Positions 8,903-16,043 of a stretch of 19,234 bases of DNA are shown here, one piece after another. Origin of the DNA: Bacteroidales bacterium (GTDB taxonomy: Bacteria; Bacteroidota; Bacteroidia; Bacteroidales; Porphyromonadaceae); assembly GCA_004555765.1 (NCBI GenBank), contig SFHG01000030.1, forward strand, positions 1 through 19,234. Reading direction: 5' to 3'. The position numbers were made by a program, and so were the translations under genes. Under the pieces are notes generated by a model. The model did no database searches. It worked only from the letters and a program-made list of their open reading frames with translations, and had not been told where the DNA came from. The stretch's first letter is position 1, and each line of letters starts with the position of its first letter.

Positions 8903-8953
8903 AAAAAAAAGAGACACGTACCGAGTAAGATTATCTCCTCGGCACGTGCCTCT
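8903..8953 (-). terminator. Intrinsic terminator at the end of the CRISPR array transcript
   Basis: On the minus strand AGAGGCACGTGCCGAG (8953-8938) pairs with CTCGGTACGTGTCTCT (8925-8910) as a 16-bp stem with two G-U wobbles and a 12-nt loop (8937-8926), followed by a T-run (8910-8903). Wobble pairs form only in the minus-strand RNA (the plus strand would have A-C mismatches), which fits leftward transcription. It sits 43 bases past the last, decayed CRISPR repeat and upstream of the permease promoter, so it would end pre-crRNA transcription and insulate the next gene. Confidence 0.8.
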
Positions 8954-8995
8954 GTCGACTTTTTGGATTCGGACAAAAAGAACCCTTATGTTCGT

Positions 8996-11746
8996 GCGAT
9001 TTGTTACGCTCCCACGCGGGGAGCGACTCGCCCACCTCTCCGCCGAGGCCCGAGAGTTGGCTGTTTCAATTCACGCTCCCACGCGGGGAGCGACATTGAG
9101 CTCATAGAGATTAACAGCAAGGATACGTGGTTTCAATTCACGCTCCCACGCGGGGAGCGACCGTGAAATAACGCCCTGAGCTCCACCAATTTTTGTTTCA
9201 ATTCACGCTCCCACGCGGGGAGCGACAAATACCGGAGGGATACACCATATATTCCTTTAGTTTCAATTCACGCTCCCACGCGGGGAGCGACTTCTTGTTA
9301 ATTTATTTTACGCATCCCCTAAGTCGTTTCAATTCACGCTCCCACGCGGGGAGCGACGCCCACCTCTCCGCCGAGCCCCGAGAGTTGGCTGTTTCAATTC
9401 ACGCTCCCACGCGGGGAGCGACGCCGACTCTTCCGACCCGACTAAATACCTTTGGACGTTTCAATTCACGCTCCCACGCGGGGAGCGACGCGGAGGGTGG
9501 ACTTAAGCCCCTCGAGCTCCCGGAGTTTCAATTCACGCTCCCACGCGGGGAGCGACGAGAAGCTGAGAGCGCCGACAACGAAACGACGACGTTTCAATTC
9601 ACGCTCCCACGCGGGGAGCGACGTCTCCGGCAATACAATATCATCCCGATAGTGGGCGTTTCAATTCACGCTCCCACGCGGGGAGCGACGGTGCTTTTTG
9701 AAATCACCGGAGCCGATGCGGAGGTTTCAATTCACGCTCCCACGCGGGGAGCGACCCGAAGCTCCGACGACCGTATCCTCTATAACGGCAAAGTTTCAAT
9801 TCACGCTCCCACGCGGGGAGCGACATCACAGAGATATGGACGCAAAAGACACCGCTCAGTTTCAATTCACGCTCCCACGCGGGGAGCGACCGCGTTCTAA
9901 AGGGACACGAGACAGTTACCGAGTGGTTTCAATTCACGCTCCCACGCGGGGAGCGACCTCCGCGAGGGGCGCGCGAAGAAGCTCCGGGAGATAGTTTCAA
10001 TTCACGCTCCCACGCGGGGAGCGACTACAAGGTGCTCGCCGTACTTAAGCGGTTTTGATAGTTTCAATTCACGCTCCCACGCGGGGAGCGACGCCGCCTG
10101 GTGAAAGGGGGCGGGCTCGGCGGTGCAGTTTCAATTCACGCTCCCACGCGGGGAGCGACTTGGTACGAAGTAACTTTTAGCTGCGGTCACACAGTTTCAA
10201 TTCACGCTCCCACGCGGGGAGCGACGTTTTTATTGGTAACTTTGCTTTGCAGAAGCAAAGTTTCAATTCACGCTCCCACGCGGGGAGCGACTTCCAAGGC
10301 GGTTATCTCTTCGCTCTCGAGCCTCGAGTTTCAATTCACGCTCCCACGCGGGGAGCGACCAAGCACAGGACACCAAGGTCAGCGAGCTCCAAGCGTTTCA
10401 ATTCACGCTCCCACGCGGGGAGCGACTGCTCGAGGTCTCCACGGTGTCGGCGAAATGTAAGTTTCAATTCACGCTCCCACGCGGGGAGCGACGCCAATCT
10501 CAGTAACATCAAACAAACAAACATTATGTTTCAATTCACGCTCCCACGCGGGGAGCGACCGTAAAGGACAAACGGGTAAACATCCGCCCCTGGGTTTCAA
10601 TTCACGCTCCCACGCGGGGAGCGACGACGAGCTGCAAATAGGAGGACGCAATCTGCTGCCGTTTCAATTCACGCTCCCACGCGGGGAGCGACCTCGAGCG
10701 GCTCGCCAAGATCTCCGAGGACGCGGAGTTTCAATTCACGCTCCCACGCGGGGAGCGACGGTCGCTCCTTGGCGGCAGCGGAGAGGAGCAGGCGTTTCAA
10801 TTCACGCTCCCACGCGGGGAGCGACCACGTACGACCCCGCCTCCAAGCGCCTGCTGGAGGTTTCAATTCACGCTCCCACGCGGGGAGCGACAGCCCCGCT
10901 CCCGCTTGAGTTCGCCAATAAGTCCGTTTCAATTCACGCTCCCACGCGGGGAGCGACCTACCCTTGCACCCCTGACGAGTGGGAGAGGCTGTTTCAATTC
11001 ACGCTCCCACGCGGGGAGCGACACAAAGGTACTATTTTTAATTTTACAAAACAATGTTTCAATTCACGCTCCCACGCGGGGAGCGACACCGACACCCTTA
11101 CGGTTCGCGAAGTGGTGCGCGTTTCAATTCACGCTCCCACGCGGGGAGCGACCGTGGTGTAGGTGGTGACTTCGTAGTTCCAGAGGTTTCAATTCACGCT
11201 CCCACGCGGGGAGCGACGTCGTGCTGGTCGGTCGAAAAAGCCGTAAGCCCGGGTTTCAATTCACGCTCCCACGCGGGGAGCGACCACGTCCACGCGGGTG
11301 GCGAGGCGCTTAGGCGAGTTTCAATTCACGCTCCCACGCGGGGAGCGACCCACCTCAGGGCAGCCGTTGCAGTGGGGAGCGAGTTTCAATTCACGCTCCC
11401 ACGCGGGGAGCGACTTCGAGCGGATTAGCACGGTTCGCCTGCGAGGACTGTTTCAATTCACGCTCCCACGCGGGGAGCGACGTACGGGACAAGGGGGAGC
11501 TTAGCCACGCCGGAGGTTTCAATTCACGCTCCCACGCGGGGAGCGACTCAGTGGAGCGTAGGGCTTGGAGGTCGGAAGCGGTTTCAATTCACGCTCCCAC
11601 GCGGGGAGCGACACCGGTACGCCGAGGTGCAAAAACAGCTCTCCCAAATGTTTCAATTCACGCTCCCACGCGGGGAGCGACCTCGTTGACCGCAATGCTC
11701 GCAAACGAGTACCGGTTTCAATTCACGCTCCCACGCGGGGAGCGAC
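8996..11746 (-). CRISPR. Type I-C CRISPR array, 42 repeats and 41 spacers, transcribed leftward
   Basis: I count 42 repeats of 32 bp and 41 spacers of 33-37 bp. In the transcribed (minus) sense each repeat begins GTCGCTCCCC and ends TGAATTGAAAC. CGCTCCC and GGGAGCG form a 7-bp stem around a 5-nt loop, followed by an 11-nt tail that becomes the crRNA 5' handle, as in known type I-C repeats (cut by Cas5c). Forty-one repeats appear identical; only the leftmost (8996-9027) is damaged, over the ten bases that form the 3' end of the transcribed repeat. Terminal decay marks the leader-distal end, so the leader is on the right (11747 onward), next to cas2. Some repeat starts on the plus strand: 9063, 9130, 9391, 10061, 10728, 11121, 11715. 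Spacers 1 (9028-9062) and 6 (9358-9390), counted from the left, are nearly identical. Open frames running through the array are repeat translation and not genes. Confidence 0.98.
11024..11054 (-). promoter_or_regulatory. Promoter-like sequence inside a spacer
   Basis: The spacer at 11023-11055 reads on the minus strand as ATTG, a 20-nt gap, then TACCTTTG. This is a full -7 box with a three-of-four -33 box at the standard Bacteroidetes distance, pointing the way the array is transcribed. It was probably captured from an intergenic region of a mobile element of a related host. Activity is inference. Confidence 0.45.
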
Positions 11747-12304
11747 CACGAGGCAAATATAGCGAGATTTTTAGAGGTTTTGAAGAGGGCTTTTTGCGAA
11801 GCAGCAGTATAGCGGTTACAGATGGGCTATATTCGAAGCGCCGTAATTGGGTAAGTGCTTACTGCTCAAGCCGTGCGAGTAACCGGCAAAAAAGCTGTGT
11901 GCACCACCTTCGCAAACAACTTAGCTTCCACTTGCCGACTTACGAGAATCCGATACAGAGACCTTTACGTAATGCCCGTATCTGCTGCATTGTTATCGAC
12001 ATTCAGGACACGGTCAAGAGTGCTTCAGTACACGACAGAGACCCCTGTCCCAATCATAGCAATTCCTTGCATTCCGACCTTTGTACACACTCCCCCGAAA
12101 CTGTGTTCCGTGTGCAGAGCAAAACACTCCTAACATGCCCCCATATTCCCGAGCCATTTTCCAAAGGATCCATATAACTTAGTCCGAAACGATTGCATCT
12201 GTAGTCTCACGCAAAAGCGCAAAAAAGCAAAAGCGCAGACAAAGTTCGGAGCATTAACCCCTCTCATACAGAGGTCTTTGCAGAGCGCCTCATCTGAAAA
12301 GGTC
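11747..12304 (-). promoter_or_regulatory. CRISPR leader between cas2 and the array
   Basis: These 558 bases hold no credible gene and lie between the end of cas2 and the first intact repeat, the place of a type I-C leader. The array-proximal 50 bases are AT-rich on both strands. An exact TAnnTTTG box (TATATTTG, 11761-11754) ends seven bases before the repeat. Further up are an inverted repeat TATAGC/GCTATA with a 12-nt gap (11808-11831), and a direct repeat GCAAAAGCGC at 12211-12220 and 12227-12236. Which parts Cas1-Cas2 need is unknown. Confidence 0.7.
11754..11761 (-). promoter_or_regulatory. Candidate -7 element of the pre-crRNA promoter
   Basis: The minus strand reads TATATTTG, an exact -7 consensus match. 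A start point 5-8 bases further would lie at or next to the first base of the first repeat (11746). No clear -33 TTTG is seen, so the call rests on one box plus its position. Confidence 0.5.
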
Positions 12305-12595
12305 TCATACAATCAGTTCGCCCTGAATATCAAAGGAGGTGGTACAGCCAAATATTTCGATCTTAGCTCGGTAATTATTCCCAATATGATAGAAGCGGAG
12401 ACTATCCCGCTCCTTATTGATTATAGAAAGGAGCTTATCTTTTAGTTCGACATAAGTTGCAGGCTCCACCAGACATTCGAAGACTGAGTTTTGGACCCTC
12501 TGCCCGTAATTCCGACACGCCTTAGCCACTTCTCTCAGTCTTTTTGCTCCAGCGGGATCCACTGTATTTACATCGTAGGTTACAAGTATGTACAT
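12305..12595 (-). CDS. cas2: CRISPR-associated endonuclease Cas2 (type I-C)
   Basis: Cas2 forms the centre of the Cas1-Cas2 integrase that inserts new spacers at the leader end of the array. The protein is 96 aa, typical of type I-C Cas2. It opens MYILVTYDVNT, with the conserved aspartate D8 at the end of the first beta strand, and carries ACRNYGQRVQNSVFEC (about 26-41), a strong Cas2 signature, then RFYHIGN near residues 67-73. ATG 12595 lies three bases after the cas1 stop, so the two are translationally close. It is the last gene of the cas4-cas1-cas2 set and runs straight toward the leader and array, the normal type I-C order. Confidence 0.96.
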   Translation of the reverse strand: MYILVTYDVNTVDPAGAKRLREVAKACRNYGQRVQNSVFECLVEPATYVELKDKLLSIINKERDSLRFYHIGNNYRAKIEIFGCTTSFDIQGELIV

Positions 12596-12598
12596 GAT

Positions 12599-13627
12599 TT
12601 ATGGCGCCACAAAAACGGGATAGTCGTCGATAGTCTCTCTGATGCACTTTGCCAGCAAGAGAGCTTGTATATAGGGGAGTAAACCTAACGGCACACTCTC
12701 GAGCAAATACGGATGTTTTATCTCATCACTCTTCCGACGTTGCCATGCCACAAGAAGCTTTTTCCGACAATCATCCGTCATAACAATGCCCCTTTCTCCC
12801 TGCTGGATAAAGTCTTTGGGGGACACCTGCCTGTTATTAACGACAGAGAGCACAAATCTATCCACAAGGTAAGCTCTCAACTCCTCCATAAGATCAAGAG
12901 CCAAACTGCTTCGCCCCGGTCTGTCTGCATGCAGAAAACCCACATAAGGATCCAAACCGACGGTCTGAAGTGCAGCTCTGCAAGAACCGCTTAACAGGGT
13001 ATAAAAAAACGACAGCATAGCATTTATCGGATCTGTGGGCGGTCTACGATTTCTTCCGGGAAAAGAAAAGTCTTGGTTTCGCACCAAATGAGGAAAAAGC
13101 TCGAAATACCGCTGAGCCACAGAACCCTCAATCCCCATTATACTCACGACATCGGTAAGGTGCTCCAACTCCTTGAGCGCTTGCTTCGTAAAGCTCTTCC
13201 CCGCCTCAAACTTCTCTTCGAGGGCACGCTCCGGACGGTAATCCCTCACAAACCGGCTAAGGACTTTCTGCTGGTTCACCACTTTCCCTGCGACAAAGCG
13301 CTGCGCCAAAGCGCCGGCTTCGTCCGGACTGTCTGCCATCCTGTACTGAGCTCGTCGAAGCAGCACATTCCCCCTGGCGCCACTATCCAAAGAGGCAATA
13401 TAACTTCCGGAGGGAGAAAGAAAAGTCATCCCGACATTATGCTCAATGCAAAGTCTCATACAGCCCGGAGAGGCACCTAACTGAGAGAACATCACGACCT
13501 CTTCTATGTTCCGGATGGGAATCCGAAAGAGTTCGACGCCCTCCGCCTTAACCACCAAATTATCTCCGTCCTTAGAGAGATAGGCAAGCGGCGTAGTGAC
13601 GTACAAGGTGTTGAGCAACTTTCTCAT
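12599..13627 (-). CDS. cas1: CRISPR-associated integrase Cas1 (type I-C)
   Basis: Cas1 is the metal-dependent integrase of spacer acquisition. From ATG 13627 the protein is 342 aa, normal for type I-C. The metal-binding catalytic residues can be matched: E167 in MGIEGSVAQRYF, H233 in GFLHADRPGR and D245 in LALDLMEELRAY, with NAMLSFFYTLL (202-212) ahead of them as in other I-C Cas1 proteins. A longer frame runs to 13642, but ATG 13627 overlaps the cas4 stop by four bases (ATGA), the usual coupled arrangement, and gives the family start MRKLLNTLYVTTP. It sits between cas4 and cas2. All catalytic residues are present, in keeping with an array that looks recently active. Confidence 0.97.
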   Translation of the reverse strand: MRKLLNTLYVTTPLAYLSKDGDNLVVKAEGVELFRIPIRNIEEVVMFSQLGASPGCMRLCIEHNVGMTFLSPSGSYIASLDSGARGNVLLRRAQYRMADSPDEAGALAQRFVAGKVVNQQKVLSRFVRDYRPERALEEKFEAGKSFTKQALKELEHLTDVVSIMGIEGSVAQRYFELFPHLVRNQDFSFPGRNRRPPTDPINAMLSFFYTLLSGSCRAALQTVGLDPYVGFLHADRPGRSSLALDLMEELRAYLVDRFVLSVVNNRQVSPKDFIQQGERGIVMTDDCRKKLLVAWQRRKSDEIKHPYLLESVPLGLLPYIQALLLAKCIRETIDDYPVFVAP

Positions 13628-14301
13628 AGTCTCGAGTTCCAAATATTCCTACGAATGTACATCCTGACACTCTCTTTTTTACCCAACTTGGGCATACAGA
13701 GATCCAAAAGAGAGCAAGACTTGCACCTTGTACCGTATGTCCCGATCACCGCGCGCTTTTCCGCCATTCGTTGGTGCATCTCCCGGCATACGGTCTGAAG
13801 CTCCTCGCGTAATGCGGGATCCAACTTTACCTCTTCTCTGTGCCTTGTCTTTGCGTAAAAGATACTCCCGGAAGGGATATTGATCCCATACATTTCCTCG
13901 ATGCAGGCAGCTTGTGCTGCGAGCTGAAGCCGGTCGGCATTGTCTTCCTTCGGTTTCCCGTGCTTAAATTCCACAGGTCTGACACCCCACCCTCCGGGAT
14001 AATGCGGGTGTCTAAAGGGTTTCCCCGGCACATGCTCCGGCATAGGTGTAAGTTCAATACAGTCCGCCACCCCATATATCCCCAAGGAATACGACACAAT
14101 AGGCATCGCGTATATCTTCACCACATCATCCCTGCGATAGCCCAGAAAAGGATCATCCACATTTTTGTGCAAAACCTGCCCTTCCGCCGTCAGCCTATTC
14201 TCTTTCCACTCCTGCTCTATGTGGATGAGACTCCACTGAGCTTGGCAGAAGACAAAATGTTGGATCCCGGAGATCATAAGTAATTCATCGTCCGTGTACA
14301 T
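13624..14301 (-). CDS. cas4: CRISPR-associated exonuclease Cas4 (type I-C)
   Basis: Cas4 is a RecB-like nuclease with an iron-sulfur cluster. In type I-C it joins Cas1-Cas2, checks the PAM of prespacers and trims them to the right length and orientation. From ATG 14301 the protein is 225 aa. The four cluster cysteines are C19 (HFVFCQAQW) and C193, C196 and C202 (CKSCSLLDLC). The RecB-like nuclease residues are H45, D80 (GVADCIEL), E111 and K113 (PVEFKHGKP). The frame extends nine codons further (14328), but those residues do not look like Cas4, and the purine-rich AAGGAAGAG just ahead of ATG 14301 can bind the ribosome. Its stop overlaps the cas1 start. A possible promoter with operator-like iterons lies about 290 bases upstream (14594-14662). 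Confidence 0.95.
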   Translation of the reverse strand: MYTDDELLMISGIQHFVFCQAQWSLIHIEQEWKENRLTAEGQVLHKNVDDPFLGYRRDDVVKIYAMPIVSYSLGIYGVADCIELTPMPEHVPGKPFRHPHYPGGWGVRPVEFKHGKPKEDNADRLQLAAQAACIEEMYGINIPSGSIFYAKTRHREEVKLDPALREELQTVCREMHQRMAEKRAVIGTYGTRCKSCSLLDLCMPKLGKKESVRMYIRRNIWNSRL

Positions 14302-14454
14302 ATCTCTTCCTTGACTACAAAGTGACACGGGGAGAATCGGAGACTATGGGCGTACACATTAGCGACAATTCAAGGATACTCCACATTTTCTCCCGGGTAG
14401 GTGGTCGAAAGTGTTTTGCGGAGATAAACACGGGACACAGTCTCGGAGACCTAT

Positions 14455-14540
14455 TTTGGTACGTACCGAGAAATCTTTTTCGGCCTATATCTCATCCTAA
14501 TCGAGGTACGGGCAAAAAAGACTTCTCGGTACGTACCAAA
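14455..14540. repeat. 86-bp inverted-repeat element upstream of cas4
   Basis: Two 26-bp arms, 14455-14480 and 14515-14540, are inverted copies with one mismatch around a 34-bp centre. Each arm itself contains the palindrome GGTACGTACC (14458-14467 and 14528-14537) followed by GAGAA and a T-run when read inward. It lies between the hydrolase 3' end and cas4. It could be a small MITE-like repeat, a terminator for the hydrolase, or a hairpin in the cas4 leader RNA. Confidence 0.8.
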
Positions 14541-14593
14541 CTCGTCTCTTTCTCGCTTCCTCGTTCCCTCAAATCCCTCTCTTGTAACGGTCT

Positions 14594-14601
14594 CAAAAAT
14601 A
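14594..14601 (-). promoter_or_regulatory. Candidate -7 element for cas4-cas1-cas2
   Basis: The minus strand reads TATTTTTG, a consensus TAnnTTTG match, and it overlaps the first of three 22-bp iterons. The implied 5' leader would be about 290 nt and would include the inverted-repeat element at 14455-14540. No clear -33 TTTG is seen. Confidence 0.35.
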
Positions 14602-14662
14602 TGACGTCACTTTGAGTGAAATATGACGTCATATTTGGCGGAATATGACGACTGTTTTTCAG
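14597..14662. repeat. Three 22-bp iterons with TGACGTCA cores
   Basis: Three head-to-tail 22-bp units begin at 14597, 14619 and 14641. All share AATATGACG; the first two complete the palindrome TGACGTCA, and the third decays to TGACGACT. A 22-bp period is about two helical turns, so a dimeric regulator could bind all sites on one face of the DNA. They sit upstream of cas4, overlapping the only -7-like box found there. Confidence 0.75.
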
Positions 14663-14786
14663 CCATCCCAAAACCACTGGTTCAGCCGTTCTTTTTCCCA
14701 ATACTCCGGCGGTGCCTCTGTGCGAAAGGAAAGACAGCCACGAGACCACCATCGGACAGGAAAGATTCTTCTGTCAAACTTCTCTG

Positions 14787-16043
14787 TTAGAGACCTTTTA
14801 TCCAGGTGACTATATCGGACAGAACCACGGGCGAGATGGTTTCTTCTATCTCATAGTACTCGGTGGGAGCACCGGTTTCGGCATGCTGAAACAGGTGGTT
14901 AAGACCGGGATAGCTCTTCACAAAGTTCTTCTTGTTCTTGGGTAAGTCCGCTTCTATGGCATTAAGGTTCTCGGGGAAAAAGACCTGTTTGTCCAGCTCG
15001 CCATTGAGCGCAAAAACAGGCACGGTAGTTCTCTTGATATCCTCTGATGGGTCGTAGGTAAGGAAATAATCCATCCACGCGTTGCCTTTTTGACCAAACA
15101 TCCGAGCCACATCTTCTTTCCGTGTCATACGCTGCGCATTCCCTATCTGTTCGGACTGATAGTTGAACTGATCCATTACGACTTTGTCGCCCCTCACCCC
15201 GGGAGCGGCCATCGCCACAATGAAATCAGGTAGAGACTTTGCACCAAGCATAAAAGCAACCATCCCACCCTCACTGTGTCCCAATATGCCGACCTTGCCA
15301 AACTCGTCAAGTTGTCGAACGTACGCTAACGCCGCTTCCGCGTCCGAGGCGACATCAAGGGTTGTCATCTTGTCGACAGGCTCAAGGGACGTGGACTCAC
15401 CCACGCCCCTGTCGTCATAGCGAAGGGAGGCAATCCCGTGGCGTGCCAAGTAATCCGCAATGACGGCAAAAGGTTTGTGTTCCAGGATTTCCTCATCCCT
15501 ATTCTGCCCGCCGCTTCCCGTGACCATCACCACAACATTAGGCTTGGAAGCACCGACGGAGTAGCCCTCCAGATAGGAAAGCGTCCCCGCCAACGTCACG
15601 CCCTTGTCCTTGCCCGGGAAAGTCACATCCACGCTTTTATAGGGAAACGGGGGGACGGGTGTCTGGGGTCGGACAGCAGACTTTACCGAAACAGTTTTCT
15701 TTAGTGAGAGCGGCAGAGAACACCCCATTTGCGTAAACGTCCCGTTTACGGAATCAGTTCCGAAGGTCTTGCCGGCATACTTGGCGTTGATGGAAGGTAT
15801 ATCCACGATAAACTCTCCTGCCGTATTGGCAAGTATCGAAAGAGGAACTTCTTTCGCACCTTGAGCGGGCACATCCAGTTCCCCGGAAGTGCTCCCGTCT
15901 TTTCCTCGTTCAATCGTAAAGATAAGTTTCAGTTTTTGTCCGTTAATGTCAAGGGAGCCGGTGTAGGTGCCATCAATCTGAGCAAAAGAGAATGCGGCAC
16001 AAGAATGCAAAACAAGGAATGCAAGTACGGCTTTCAGATTCAT
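14787..16043 (-). CDS. Secreted alpha/beta-hydrolase
   Basis: A 418-aa protein with a signal peptide (MNLKAVLAFLVLHSCAAFSF, likely cut near AFSFAQ), so it acts outside the cytoplasm. Residues about 22-120 form a beta-rich N-terminal domain (IDGTYTGSLDINGQKLKL and following) common in front of Bacteroidetes hydrolases of this kind. The alpha/beta-hydrolase domain starts near residue 138. The catalytic triad can be matched: the nucleophile S257 in GHSEGG, the acid D351 in NGELDKQV, and the histidine H383 in GLNHLFQ. VMVTGSGGQNRDE (172-184) would supply the oxyanion hole. The family covers esterases and acyl-aminoacyl-peptidase-like enzymes; the substrate cannot be told. It lies between the two halves of the CRISPR-Cas locus, divergent from cas3, and has no known role in CRISPR immunity; I read it as a passenger gene. 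Confidence 0.88.
   Translation of the reverse strand: MNLKAVLAFLVLHSCAAFSFAQIDGTYTGSLDINGQKLKLIFTIERGKDGSTSGELDVPAQGAKEVPLSILANTAGEFIVDIPSINAKYAGKTFGTDSVNGTFTQMGCSLPLSLKKTVSVKSAVRPQTPVPPFPYKSVDVTFPGKDKGVTLAGTLSYLEGYSVGASKPNVVVMVTGSGGQNRDEEILEHKPFAVIADYLARHGIASLRYDDRGVGESTSLEPVDKMTTLDVASDAEAALAYVRQLDEFGKVGILGHSEGGMVAFMLGAKSLPDFIVAMAAPGVRGDKVVMDQFNYQSEQIGNAQRMTRKEDVARMFGQKGNAWMDYFLTYDPSEDIKRTTVPVFALNGELDKQVFFPENLNAIEADLPKNKKNFVKSYPGLNHLFQHAETGAPTEYYEIEETISPVVLSDIVTWIKGL

Noticed and set aside
10226..10259. A second promoter-like spacer with TAACTTTG on the plus strand, plus a 9-bp hairpin ACTTTGCTT/AAGCAAAGT
   Set aside because: The -7 match is exact, but the -33 position falls in the G+C-rich repeat with no TTTG, and the direction is antisense to the array.
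11023..11055. Possible self-targeting of the permease promoter at 8575-8592 by the promoter-like spacer
   Set aside because: Only about 11 contiguous bases plus a loose AT-rich match are shared. They lie at the end of the spacer far from the seed, as expected from a common promoter consensus.
9193..11762. Long open frames through the array with peptides such as VSIHAPTRGAT and FQFTLPRGER
   Set aside because: They are translations of the CRISPR repeat in different frames. Spacing and identity of the repeats explain them fully; such peptides are common misannotations.
12130..12312. Small open frame (60 aa) on the minus strand in the leader
   Set aside because: No family resemblance, it overlaps the cas2 end, and the region is explained as the leader.
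14322..14615. Open frame of 97 aa on the plus strand upstream of cas4
   Set aside because: Its frame spans the inverted-repeat element and iterons. Only KKDFSVRTK recalls a small Porphyromonas family, and that is not enough for a gene call.
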